This document shows positions 47,367 to 60,717 of a DNA stretch of 64,000 bases, piece after piece; positions within the stretch are counted from its first letter, which is position 1; the number at the start of each line of letters is the position of its first letter. This DNA comes from Verpa conica (lineage: Eukaryota > Ascomycota > Pezizomycetes > Pezizales > Morchellaceae): the NCBI GenBank assembly GCA_033030425.1, contig JAUFSD010000025.1:868001-932000 (forward strand), given 5' to 3'. The position numbers and the translations under genes were made by a program. The notes under the pieces were generated by a model. That model made no database searches and had not been told where the DNA came from. It worked only from the letters and a program-made list of their open reading frames with translations.

Positions 47367-48465
47367 GGTATAGTTGCTGGAATAGGGTGAGGGAGAATCT
47401 TGGTCCTGTAGATAATTTTTTTATGCGTGTCAAAAGCGAGGCACGGGAGTCGAGAGATTGCATTGTTAGTGAGAATGAATCTCAATAGTTATCCTATAGT
47501 CGATATAGGCTGATAAATACACTTCATCTCATCTATCTTTTTATACTCTGAGCTGATTGGCTAAATAACTTCCTACACGGTCTTTATCTTAAGGATTTTT
47601 CTAACCCTGCCGTATTTATTATTGAGGTTATAGCGGGAATCGGCTCTCTAGCAGCTTTCTTAACCACCATCTACCGCCATACCGTATTCCTGAATAGTAC
47701 CTAATTAGAGCTGATATTAGTCAGTGCCAAAGCCGAGTGAGATACCATGAAGATAACTAGCGATGCTAGATACTCCAGCTTTAGAAAGTACGCCTTGATT
47801 ACCTAGAGCGCCCTCCTCAGCACCTCACTCAGAAGAGTTGATCCTAAAGCCCATAATTTTAGAACCACAAGGTGCTCGATAACACAAAAAGCCATAAGAC
47901 CAATTAGTGCTAGTACTTTTAAACCTAAACTTCAGAGTCCACCCTCCATGAACTAGTTAAACAGTTTTTTTCTAGTAGCCTCTAATTATTGCAGAGGATT
48001 GTTAGACATCCAGCAGATTCTTATGCTAGAACCATACGCCATCGCTTGCAAAAAAAAATAAACCCCCTACTCCACTCTCCCAAGAGTATATTGCATATTC
48101 CATTCCCCCCAACACCCAGCCAACAAACAAAAGATAGAATCATCCGATCTAGCTCCCATATCAAAAGCGCACCCAATTTTACCCAATAGTACCTCAAACA
48201 ATTACCTACAAGTAAGAATAAACTCCTCGCAAAATATGAACAAAGAATAATCAGCCGAGGGGGATTAACCACAGACAAGAAGGAAAGAAGGAAAGGAAAG
48301 GAAAAGAAAGGAAAAGGAACCCCTATAAGAAATAGAGAAGGGATAAAGTGATAAAGTCATTAAAAAATACACAATCAATTCGTCATTACTCTCAGCAGTC
48401 ACAGTGCTTCCCTAGAAAATCACTGTAAAAAATAATGGGGAAGGGATACACCGCAAGTCGTTCCA
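47367..48465. other. Intergenic spacer
   Basis: 3' flanks of the small ORF and of the very large minus-strand gene. A purine tract (gaaaggaaaggaaaagaaagg) lies near 48285-48315. Nothing else is seen. Confidence 0.4.
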
Positions 48466-51400
48466 TCACACTGGACTCCCACCAACACCGCTCTCTCTCA
48501 GCATCTTCCTCTCCCGCTTCATCCTGTCCGCCAGCGGTTTTGGTGGCTTGCCAAAACTATCAACCCTCGCGACAATAACCTCATTAATTTTCCTGTACCA
48601 CCCCAGGCCTTCATTAAGTGCCGCTTCATCTTCAACCATATGGTGGAAGTTGAAAATTAGACTCTCTCTGAAATCGTCGAACTGTATACCAATCTCAAGA
48701 ATGCTGACTAGTTTTTCCCATACGAAAGTTTCTGATGAGTCGGCAAGAATTTCGCGACCGGAGACGATCATCTTCTGGTCAGCTTTTTCGTAGCGGGAGA
48801 TATTAAATATCATATCTACCGGTTTCAGCGGGCGATTTGACAGCACTGGTGAAGATGTGGCTGGACGTTGTTGCTGAGGGGATGGCTGTGTTGAAATCTG
48901 AAGTGGTGGAATCGGCTGTACTCGCGACTGGAGCGGCGGTGCCGTGGTTGATCTCACAGTGTCCGAAAGTGGTCTAAGGGGTGGTGGTGACTGGAAAAGA
49001 CTTCTGCCCGATGCCGTAACTGGTGACAAACTAGCACTAGCAGTCTCACCTACTCGATTATTAGTAATTGAATCTTAGTAAATCACGCAACCCTAACCCA
49101 GGGGAACTACCAATCGGAACCTTAACATCAGTCCCGTTAGGCCCCTTAGCCATACTAGGATCCCAATATAGGAAGTTATTTTTGCCAACTAAAGGAACAA
49201 TCTTCTCGATATGCTCTGGGGTCATGGTCGATCTACGGGTTAATGGTAATGGCGTCGTCTGCCTTGTTACATCAGCTGATACTACCGGAGATCTTGCTGG
49301 CATTGCCCTTTCCGTGTTAGATGAGGGCGAGCGTGCGGCGATAGCAGCCGTGATACCTGCTGCAATCTGTTCACTTGCATTCGCAGCCGTCTGAAATACT
49401 AATGGTGTCTCTGGTGCGCTATCAGAAGCCCCATCTAGATGGTCGTTTCGACCACTAAACGATGCAAAGAACTTCTGCGCAAGCGGATGTGCTGGTGAAT
49501 GTACTACGGGAACTGGAGAAAAAGATTGTGATAAAGGTAGTTGCGGTGGTGGGACATCATTAACGGCAGGTGGGTGGCTGATTTCTTTATCTGGTGTCTC
49601 TGGGCTCCCGGGACCTACAACATTCTTCGGGCCAGGCTTGGCATACGCTGGTCGTTGTGGTGTTGTGATAAACTGGGGTGGACCGGAAATGGGTGATGTT
49701 GGTTGTGCTGATTTATGCACGGGAGATCCTGAGGGTCCTGCGGTAGTAGCGGGAACGTGTGTGTCAGGAGTTGGTAGTATTGCGATAGGTGAGCTTGATC
49801 CCATTGGGCCGGGGATATTACTCCCACTTTTGCCGCTACCTGTGCTTTTATACTTAGTGGATTTCGCTTGCTCCGTTTGTTTCCTCGCCGCAGCAAGTGC
49901 CTCTATTGAAGAAGTCCTTGGCTTACTTATCAATGGTTTCATGGCAATTGGCCGAGGCATCGCCGTCTCCGGTTTCCGATACGGTTGTGGTCTAGGTATT
50001 GAAGCTGTCGAGACCGGTGTGGGAGGATTAACAGGGGTAAACCCCAGTGATGAGATTGGCCAATTTGGTGGACTGGGGGGAGGAGGTGTATTACTCGCAG
50101 CTGGGATATTATTAGGGGAGGAGGCTTCTATGGGCGAGTCTCCATCCACTGAAGCTGGTAGACTGGGTACCTTTAGCGTCACGATTAACGACTTTCTCCG
50201 TGAGAGTTTTGGTGCTTTAGTCTTGGTTACTTTTGCTTTAGTCCCTTCTTTAGCTAACTTCGACTCCTTGGAAGGCGCATTCGGGTCCTTTGGTTTCCTT
50301 GGTCTGTGTTTCTTTTTTTCGGGTGGCGTAGCAGCAGCAGCAACAGCAAAGATCGCTCTTGCTAAATCTTGCTGTTGTAACTGTGGAAAAAGCGATGGAG
50401 GTCGAGGCGGAGGTGGGAGTGCGTGTTGTCCAAAATCAGTATCCACTGCCCCAGCAGCCCATAGAAGTAAATCTGCACCATGCATGATATCTACCGATTG
50501 TCCTTCATCTTCCCTGGTGCTCCCTCTAATCTCACTATCATTGATGTTCATAGGTTGAGTATCTGGAGTAGATGGTGCTGCAACAGCGTTGAGTATAGCA
50601 GCAGCCTCCACAATCCCCTCACTCCTCTCTCTCTGCTGTTCATTCTCTTTGCTCAGCTGCAACTGCGCCTCTCTCTCTGCAGTATCTGTCGTTGTTGAGT
50701 TCGTGACAGAGCCCTGTTCAGAAGGGGTATATGCAGACCCAGACTCTTCAGGTGGTGGCATTGGTGGAACGCTTAACGTACCGTGATGAACAGTAAATTC
50801 ACGATCCATATTAATATCTCCGCTTTCTTTTTCTATTTCCACCTGCGGAGCGCTCATCCTCTGCTCATTGATCACTTTCAGCGCGTCACTCGCACTTCTA
50901 GCAGCTCTTTTGTAGTTTCCAATACTACTTTCTGACCCGCTATCATTGGCTGCAGCCGCTACAGCTGCCACTACAACGGCTTTAAACCGCTCCTCCCGTG
51001 TCTGTGCAGGCTGTGATGGGGCTTGCGTACGTGCGTTTGATTGTGGTCGTGATGAAGATGGAATCCAAGAGGGTAGGGGGCCATATTCCACTGGGGGTAG
51101 GTCTAAAAAGATAGATAATTTAGTGGAAGCTCTGAAAATCAGAATGAGATACATACCTGAAACCCCACCTGCATCCCCCGTGTCGCTTGCACGGTAATTA
51201 GATAAAAAATTACTTCCACCCATTGGCGTAGCGGGTGAAACAGGGGCATAACTTGAGCTCACTTGTGTCCCAGCCCTCGCTGTTATTCCCGCCACAGCCG
51301 CTCGGTATACAGCGAGAGGAGATATCGAGTTACCCATATGTATCCCCACTCCCGCTGTTCCTATCGCACTAGCACCAGACCTGAAAACTTCCATACCCCC

Positions 51401-51577
51401 GACTTTTGGTGCTATCGGCACAACCGTCGGTTTTGGTTTCGGTGCAATCTTCCGCTCTCGAGCTTTCGGCTGCGGCACGTCCCTCTCCTTTCCTTTCCCT
51501 TTCCCTCTCCTTCTCTCACACCCACCCCCGCTCTCATTTTCATTTCCTTTCTGTCTCTCTTTCTGTCTCTCTTTCTG

Positions 51578-51631
<54 letters not shown>

Positions 51632-54401
51632 TCTCTTTCTCTTGTTCTTTCTCTTTCTCTTTCTCATCCTCACCCTCCACTAAATTATTTCTCAATTCCT
51701 CACTATCATTCCACTTTTCAGGCAATTCATTCCCCTTATCCTTACCCGGAAAACTCCCCTCCGTTATCAACCCCAATCCTGCCTCTACCATAGCCTCTAC
51801 CACCTCTACCTCTCGACCTCTATCCTCATTACTCGCATCCTTCCCCCTATCATCCGATATCTTCTCCTTATCAACAGCCTCCTCCCTAATCCTATTCGCC
51901 GCCTTCAAAAGCTCCACAGCTTCTAGATCACCAGGTCCCTCAACCCCCGGCATCATATCATAGGTCTGATTTCCGGGTATTTCCGGCGGTAGAGCAGACT
52001 GAATTTGTTTTACCGGCAGTGACGCCCCTCTCTTCTTTCTTGAGGCCCCGGCAGTAGTAGTGGAGATATCCACGCCTAGCTCTTCCGATGGAATGTTCTG
52101 TTCTCCCTCCGCCGCCGCCACCTCCGGGGGTGTACTAGTACCAAAATCAGGACTTGCTCTTGGGCTAGAAAGACTTTTGCTTCTTTCCCCGTCTTCCCCC
52201 TTTGTACTTGAGCCTGCAATAACAACAGTGCCCTTTCCCCCCACTCCATCTTCTATAGGTGTAATCGTCTGCGTGTCCACGCCAACCTCTCCATCAGCCA
52301 TACTGCTCCTCCATTTATTTGCCGGTGCACGAAACGTGGCGGCAGTGGAAGTGTCTCGTCCATAAATTGTAGTTATAGCCGGAGTCTCCGGAGAACCAAC
52401 GTAGTCTTCCAGCTTCCTTTTCTCCCCCTTTGCACTCCCACTTATAGGTGCAGGCACTGGAGAAATGTTACTGCGTTCATTACTCAATTCGTGACCTGCA
52501 TATTGCGTCTGTGTTGGTTTCTGAAGAAACATCGGCCCTCCCTCCTTCTCCAGCCTTGTTGAAGATGGTACTGGTGTGGTTAGTTTCTTGGCCGACGATG
52601 CCCTGGTTGAGCGTGTAGATGTTATAGGCATAACTTTCTCCACCTCTACTACAGATGGCGACTTGTCTTGTGACATAAGCCTTGTAGGAGGAGCCGGAGA
52701 AATTCGGAGTACCGTCTGCCTTTCCTCCTCCACCGCCGGGACCAGTGCCCCTGCCGACGTCGGTGGAGGTGTTGTTTCGGCAGCTGATGGAGACATACTA
52801 TCTGGTATTTCCGTCTCCACCGTCATACCCATATCTTCATCCGCACTGTAGTCATCCTCCGGCCCGACAAACTCACTACTCAAAACTCTCACATCTTTAT
52901 TGTTTTCCCTCTCTTTTCTTTTCCGGCTTCCTGTTACCCCGCTTTCTTTCCGGCTAATTTTCATCTTTGCTTCTCTTGCCGCTGCCTCAGCTGCTACTAG
53001 TACTTCTTTCGGTAGTGGTGAATCGTCCCTCCGACCTTTCCAGAACTCGCGGTCTCGGTACCGCATAGCGTTGATTACACCCTTTATATCATCATCTATG
53101 CTCAATAGGACGATATCGTGAGCAGGGCGTTTGTAGTATACAAGTCGTGCTATGCAGTCGTCCAGTTCGGCCTGTGTCGAGATAGGGAAATAGTAGTTTA
53201 TTAATATCCGACGAGAGGGGGTAACGGGGGTTGAGAGCTTGCGGGTTAGTATTATTGATAGAATAGCATAACTCGGTCCCACTCCCGTTGCTTCAACAAT
53301 GGAGGTGGGGGCAGAGACGGAGAAGGTGGCGGCGGTGGGTGAAGCCGATGTTGAGGATGGGCGGGCTGGGAAATTTTTATTAGGAGAGGGTGCTGTAGGA
53401 AAGAGATCACGTCCATAGATGGTCCAGGATGTACGGAGGTCCTGGAATGCAGAAATGCGGAATGTGAGTTGTTTTGCTAGATCATGAAGGTCAGGGTTGG
53501 GGGGCGGGGGTGAAGGTGCTGTGGGCCATGTTACTGCTGGGGGAACGCTAAGACTTTTCGAGTGGGATTCCGGGGGTGGCTTTGGCGAGCTTCTATTCGG
53601 TGGTGGTTCCGGGGGCGCGGGATCAGTCGTTATTGGGGTCGAGTAGCTCGGTGGTGTTGGTGTACCAGAGTCAGAACTTGGGATGCTAGAGGGGATTTCG
53701 TAACGGGGGTCTGGAACTGGGATATTATCTTTGGGGGGTCCTAGTGGCGCTGGCGGGTCCTTGAGTTTCTGGATTGGTGTATTATCTTTCCCCTCGAATT
53801 CGGAAACCTCCGAAGTTTTATCCTGCTCCGGAGTTACCTTCTTTTTATTTTTCGGGTATGTAATTCTCGATTCCAGACTGGGCACCTCTCTTTTTGAGGA
53901 TCCAGCTCTCCCCTTCCCTTTTGAGCCTGCCGTAGCTTTCTCAGAGCCTTTCCCCTTGCCCTTTCCCGCAGACCCAGTCGTAGATGTTTTCCCCCACCTG
54001 TTCCCCTCTCCACCCCCCCCCCTTTCCGACGACACTCTTGAATTCCCACTCCCCTCCCCGATCATTAGGAACCCACCCGCGACTTTGATACTATCCAGCA
54101 TATCCTCATCCTCTTCTTCCTTTCCCGCTGCGCGCTCTTTCTCCTTTCGCCGCTTCCATCTCCCTTCCGGATCCTTCCGGAGCGACAAGAACCGCTTCCT
54201 CGTCTTCCGCTTCTTCCGGGGTGGCTCTGTGCCTGAAGCAGCGAGAGTAGAGGGGCCTTCGTCGTCCCATTCGGCGTCCTCGGGGTTTTCGGGAAGTGTA
54301 GTCAGTGCGCCACCGTAGGATTGGAGATGCTGGAGAATGTAAGGGGGGGGCGAAGGAGTACGTGAGATGGGTGGGAGAGGGTTCCATCTTCTGTTGGACA
54401 T
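48466..54401 (-). CDS. Very large disordered nuclear-type protein, frame broken in a microsatellite
   Basis: Exons 54401-51157, 51102-49111 and 49049-48466 join across introns of 54 bases (GTATGT..TTTTTAG) and 61 bases (GTAGTT, branch TACTAAT, TAG). Both junctions keep the frame. Within exon 1 the frame starting MSNRRWNPLPP runs to a stop at 51540, while the downstream frame opens at 51673. They overlap only inside the GA/CT repeat, one base out of phase. Summed exon length is 5821, one above a multiple of three, so a repaired product would be about 1940 residues. Visible parts are a nuclear-localisation-like PPRKKRKTRKR near 48, a structured region at about 305-452 (LAKQLTFRISAFQDLRTSWT, then LVYYKRPAHDIVLLSIDDD), the acidic/basic repeat, a Lys-rich HRPRKPKDPNAPSKES, and a conserved-looking C-terminus of about 115 residues (VDMIFNISRYEKADQKM). 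I do not recognise the family. It could also be two genes. Confidence 0.65.
51541..51666 (-). repeat. GA/CT microsatellite inside coding sequence
   Basis: On the plus strand it holds three near copies of a 12-base unit (tttctgtctctc), then an uninterrupted (CT)19 at 51587-51624, then ctcttt hexamers. On the coding strand both frames avoid stops here, reading Arg-Glu repeats or Glu-Lys/Arg-Lys repeats. Confidence 0.92.
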
Positions 54402-57400
54402 TGTGATTGCGCGTTCGGGTTGGCCCGCTAGAGATGGCGCGTCAGTGTATGTAAAGTTAAGAACGGTGAAGGAGGACAGACAACGCCAGGAGAGGAGGAT
54501 TGATGGTTTAGTTAATGTATAGGTATGACAGAATAGCAATGGGTAGTGAGTGAGTGAGTGACCTGATGTTTGTGGGGTTTGATTGGTGGTAGTGGTGGGG
54601 GGATAGACGTTGACGGTTGAGGATGTCGTCGTATGCCTCTGCAAGTGTCGAGGTCTCACGTAGGTACAAGTGAGGGCAAGGGCAACACGGGGAGGTTTAC
54701 TTGTATGAATATATGAGGGGATGAATCAAACCCTGGGCGTATTCCTTTACCCGGGTATCATCGGGCTCTTGTGCCTCAGGTAAAACTCTGAAAGTGCCGC
54801 CGTCTTTTCTGTGTATTTTTGTCCTGTCCCATCTTACAGGTCAAGCCCTCACGGAGAGCTGCAGAAGATTCTCTCGGTATCCGTTTGGCTGGCCCTGGCC
54901 CTTCTACTCGCCCGATACAGTACACACATTAATCAGTTCCTTTTAACACTCCTTTCCCCTCTGGGCCCCTTCTTTCTACCCCCCGACTGTGGCGCCACCT
55001 ATGCAAAATTTGTTTATCGTCATTCCAGTTAAACAGGGGTTGTCTTGGCACAAACGGCTACTTTGCATATGTATTATCACATCCACCACCGATGGCAGCA
55101 CTGCTCTAGACTCGCATAACCCCTCTCTAGCCAGGCCTGTAGCTTTACGACACTTCACCATTTTATCGGTCACATGGCCGTATTTGGAACGGCGGCATCT
55201 AGAACCAGTCACATTCGTGAATCATGGCGGGCAGTGGAGTTGGTGCATGATACCCTGGACGAAAACCCTTGGAGAATCTTCTGGCACACCACAGCATCAC
55301 ACCTTAGAGGTCATTGGGCATCACTCGGTATAGATTGGTATAGTTTACCCGGCCGGTTTAGTCTTTTAGTTCGCACTGCGCACTCCCACCCCACCTCTAT
55401 AACCATCCTCCTTCAACATCTTTCTTTCTCACGACATTCACCCACCTCCCATCACCCATCATTAGGATAATCAACAAACACAAATATACAGTAACTACTA
55501 ATTATAAAATCATAAAATATCCTTCTATCGACGCCAGTACCCATTAGTCGCTCACTTATAACAAAAACGTTGTTTCAACTAGCCTAGACACGGAAGGTAG
55601 CGCCGTTCAGAAACATTTCTCGAAGAACAAACATACACCAACAAACGTCAGCCATCAACAATCCATCACAAGTCATCGGAAATAATCATGCTATCGAAAA
55701 CATCCATTTGAAATAGGCACGCAAATATCATGTCTCTTCAATGTGGTGGTCGCTACAAGGAATTAATACAGGCCATGACCAAAATAGTCGAAGAGGATTA
55801 TTATAACATACACCACAAAGGAAATCTATTCTATAAAAATCTTTTCAGCGTCTAGGGCATGGAGCTAAGAGCACTTTTCAATTCTTCAGAGCTGTACCCC
55901 TTTGCAACCTCGTCAATCGTACATTATTAAATATCGCGACAGCAGCGAAAATCTGCCTCCCTGGAATTGGTCTTTCTAGGGATAGAGACCACATTTACCA
56001 TTATAACGCCGATCATTTACACAGGTGCATAGCTACAAGAAATAAATATCAAATATCAAAAGAAACTACATGCTGTTTATCAGTACCGATAGGACTTAGT
56101 CCTCTTTTATTAAGGACTTGAGTAGCTTATGTATCTGCCATTAGTCAAAATCATACTCCATAAGCAGAGTCTTTCAGCCTCGCTATTACCTTAATTGGCT
56201 ACACGGTAAGTCTGCTGTTTATAATAAGGGTTAGGAGGACACTCACCGGCATGAGTAGTATAGGATTCCAACAGCCACTGCTTATTCAAAACAGAGACCG
56301 ATCTGGGCCATAAAATAGTAGGATTCTACTATAGAGTCTACAAGACCTGTGTTCTTGCGACTCTTAGTGCTAAAAAGTACTCCATAGAGGTTATGATTGG
56401 TACCTAAGAAACCTTTAGTACAATGCATCACTAGTCTATCGCCATCTTCAAACAGGGACCATTATATTAGGGCAAAAGCTACCATTAGAAGCGTTTCGCT
56501 CGCAGTGTGTATTAAGAGAAAGCTCTTCCTACAGCGCGTAAGGTCAGATCAGGAGTAGCTTTCCTACGAAAGTTTTAGCGGTGAAGACTCGTAAATATCG
56601 ATGACACGGTCTTGGAGACTTTCTGATACTAACGAGCGAAGAAAATAATGATACATTTCTCGATTTTATGAAGGGCATGTGATGCTAATACAAAGGTTTC
56701 AAACTGACTATGATTTAACGATCTATACTAATGAAAAGGAATACGTGTTTTGGTATTAAGTCCTCCTTGCTATCATGGGTTTACCTCAGGCCTTATACAA
56801 ATACCACAGTTGGTAAGCTCGAACAAACTCTTCTGAGTTGGCTATTATCAAATCAAATACAAAGCTATTGAGCGTCAGTCATACAAAAGCACTTCCATAA
56901 ATATATTAACAGTTCTGGATCAGCCTGCAAAGATAACATAGTGTTTCATTGTTGATCCCACTGGCTATCAGGCGGCTTTAACCCTTTGTTAAAAAGGAGA
57001 TACCAAAGAAATACTCTTTCTATATTTGAACGCTGCAGTTTAGGCCAAGCAATCTCTCTGGCTGGACCGATTCTTCTATAGATGTTTAACATTGAGGACA
57101 CCATCCACATATCTACTACCAGGCCTTTAGGTGAGTTTTTAATAATTGAAACTTAATAATATCGTAGTTTAGGTGTTATTTTATTACTCTCTTTCGTAGT
57201 GCTCAGTAGAACAGTCTTTACTACTTTCAAGGCTTGCGATCAATGATCTATTAACGAGAAAGGTGAGTTCCTCCACATAGGTTAAATATAAAATGATAGC
57301 GAGAGCTCTCAGAAAAAGTGACTGTTCGAGTCTGTGGTGGAGTAATGGGGACTTGTCGACCGCGCTCGTGGGGGCCGTTTAGTATACTACTAAATACACC

Positions 57401-60400
57401 AACAACGTCATATCTCTCATGCAACAGGAAGTTAGTGGCCTTATATTGCCCGAGGAGGCTTGTATAATTCTCCAGTCGGATGCGCAGGAGTATTTTTATA
57501 ATAGCGGTCCGAGAATTTAGGGGTGCGATAAGCGAGTAATAGGATGGCGTGTGCCTATGAATGTCTAGCTTGGCCTCGCGATATACTCAAGGGCTTACTT
57601 GCTCGTAATACTTTTGGCCAACACTCTACCGCAAAAATTGGTGGGAGCCGACATTGCGCTAGGAGGTTTTAGTATGATGCAGCATAGCTATCTAACCGCT
57701 ATAGGAAGTTTGTTCCCTCAGAAATAAGATCGTGTTGGAATGGTGAGAACTTTCCTTTAAAAGCAATTGATTTACTGTCTTGCTCTTCGTATTTCAACCA
57801 CTTGGCGCATTACAGGCCCTCGTTAGTTTTTGCAGTATCTATTACCCACCAGTGGCTAGGCCAATGTAAGTGTTACTCTGCCTTCGGAGCAATTGATATC
57901 AATCGAGTCTGTTTTTTGTTTTTTTTTAGACTTGAGATAGTACTAGAGCTACCCTGACAAATCACATGGATAGGTGCCTATGAAGAGGTTTGTTCAGGGG
58001 CTTAAGAGGCGTGCTTGTTTGTAATACGGTAGGATTGAGAATCTTGCTAGAATGAGGTAAGGAGTGGGGGCGAAAAGAATCATAGTGACTGAAGAATAGT
58101 GAAAATTATATATGTATATGTTTCAGTCGCTTCAAGAAATCAAATCTCCAGGGAGTCTATTGTATTCTAGTCCTCTATACCTGTAAAGTCTTTTTTTTGA
58201 TAGCTGGAAATTAAGGTTACAGCCACTATTCCTGTTTAGGACTAGCCTATTACGTTAGGATCATGGTGTATCACCCGGTACAGATCAACGTTGCCTGTGG
58301 CATCGTTTTTTTTCTTCTTGTTTAATTCGTTACGTGTATGCGCCTGTAACATTTTAATAGGTCCTAAATATTGGGTGGATAAAATAGGAGCTGTAAGGTT
58401 TGAGGTTTTCAACTCATATCTCTTCAGAGAGTCTCGGGTTCTCATCGCTTTGGAGGCATTATATTTATAATAATATTGAGACACCGTATCACCCTCAAAA
58501 ATATCTACGCGCGGAGTAGCCAGATAGCATATGATATTCGTGTGTTTACTTCTTAAGGTCTCACACGAGTGATGATATAATTATCTCTTGTAGGTCACAG
58601 TAGATTTCAGAATACAGCTAATACCGGTACTCATCATGACACGCATATAGGATAGAAGTTTAGTTCATTAAGACTAGTCGAGATATTGAGCGCCTGGAGA
58701 TGCGTTAAACATAAAAAACAAGATCAATCGTTACCCCCTTTTCGACGTAACTATACTTGAGATTAAAGAAATACTAGAGTAGAGTGTAGATAGGATCTTT
58801 TTGCCGGATTAACTTTCACGTACTAATGAAATAAGGCTAGATCTGCGATATGCATAGTGTCCTAGTTAAGTAGGTAAAGTTTGTTTAGTGCATATATTAG
58901 TGATTTCCGTAGGTGGACTAGAATTTGGGTTCGGGGTATGGAAATCTAGCTCTATACACTATCGTCATATCATGTGGTAGCATCAAATAGATGGCACTAG
59001 AAGATACCAAACTTAGTGCTATTTGTTTAAGTAGGAAAGTTATGGGAAGTTTAGTTGAGAGTGTAACGTTTCAAGTTTAGGTACTTAAATTGAAGGAAGT
59101 TGTGGGTTAAAGATATATTTTTGTATGTATTTAGTAGTATGGGCATCCGCGTAAGCCAAGTTAAGCTGTTGATTTTTCTCTCTAAAGTCTGGAAAGAATA
59201 CACTGCGAAATTCTTCTCGGTGGGTGATATTCAGGAGTGGGAACTGTGAGAGATTTAGATGTTATGTGTCATTTGTTCGAACTTGATCCTTAAGAGTTAT
59301 AAATTGGAAATGCAATGGTAATGGGTATGGATAAAGTACTTAGTGCCTTTATTTTCTAGAACCTAGATTCCGGGTAATCTGGGGTACTTAATAATTCGCT
59401 AAGGTGGTGATAGTCAATTGTGCATTAATTTAACGTCATTTCCCCACCTTTAGGCTAACAAATTTCTTCTCCATCGATGAATTATATTAGATCGTGCTGG
59501 TTGCGTGCCTAAATTTGCTGCGTCATTCTAGATCTATGTAGTATGTTTTGGAGTGTTATTGATAGTCTGCTCCACGAGGCTGCTCGAGGCATATATATAA
59601 CTATTTCTAGTAAATAAATCTGGGTGGTATTAAATCACAATTATCTATCTGAAAATAATTGATCTCCGGACAGAATCTAATTTATAATGAATTATAGTAA
59701 TGACGGTCGATATGGCCTATTTTACTACTATTAGAGTTTATAATATATATGCATATATATTTATATATTAGTTTATTGCTATTGGTCTCGAGCCACATTC
59801 CTCGAGATACCTCGGCCTCGTGGCCCTCCAGCCTTACACCTCCTCGACGCCAATACCTCAAGTGGAGATCCTGAGACGCCTCAGTCTTGTGGACCGCACT
59901 GGTTATTGATCTGGAGCTTCTGTAGAGGAAATGTATCTTTCCAGTCGAAAATCAGGGTTAGGTTTGATTTCACGATTGCTGTGAGGCTTGATGAATAAGT
60001 GTATAGATTAGATTAGATTAGAATGAATTACATAAGATAATCTCCTCAGACTATCATCAGCAATAGTATCTCTAAGCGCATATATAAAACCATACTGATT
60101 ATAATTAGGATAACCGCGTGTATTTAATCACATTATAGATGACAAAATCTTCTTAGCAGATTCTTCTCTACGTTGATGACAATAGAGCCAATTAACCAAA
60201 GCATAGGGCTCATCCTCAAGGATGCATAGCCCCTAAGCAATCCATAGCATTTAAGCTCTAGCTTGTAATGTTGAGAAAGTAGTAGCACCGGAACGTTGTC
60301 GGATTAAGGTTTGGGTTAGCGGTGGTGGGACACCCTAGCGGTGATACCGACTGAAAGCCTTATTGATTCAACAACACGGGGTTTGGAAGTAATTTGTTAC

Positions 60401-60717
60401 AGAGAACCATTCTAGCGAGCCACCTACTTGTATCAGGGAAGTGAATTCTCGGAGGTGGGCTAGTACTATATTAACAGACTATTTATTCTTCAGTAAGGTG
60501 TGCTTATAAGTTGGTCACTTAATCAACCTATTAGATGGTGATGGATTTTGGCATTGTAGTTTCAGCCTCAAGTGCTGTGGAGGTGTTGGTCCGCAATCTG
60601 CGGGGAAAGTGACACGGCACGACATGATTGGGGGAATCCGGAGCACTGTCTAAAAACACCACCGCTGAGTACCGTTACCATCGATGAGTTAGAAAAAAGA
60701 CGCGCACCCTACGAATA
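54402..60717. other. Long gene-poor spacer
   Basis: About 6.3 kb. The first kilobase is probably promoter and leader of the large minus-strand gene. Plus-strand frames at 54989-55470 overlap in different frames and do not look coding. From 55.5 kb on the sequence is AT-rich and full of stops; decayed mobile elements are possible but none is recognisable. An AT palindromic tract (atatatatgcatatatat region) lies at 59743-59769 and a gatta repeat at 60009-60022. Confidence 0.4.

Noticed and set aside
49638..50558. Plus-strand frame of 306 codons opposite the large gene
   Set aside because: It is the antisense shadow of Pro/Ala/Ser-rich coding sequence; the minus strand has the intron-supported gene.
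51541..51666. An intron spanning the GA/CT tract to join the two frames
   Set aside because: A GTGAGG donor exists just upstream, but the tract has no branch-point-like sequence, so splicing there is unlikely.
54989..55470. Overlapping plus-strand frames upstream of the large gene
   Set aside because: Frames overlap with unrelated reading, no splice model joins them, and the region is probably a promoter or leader.
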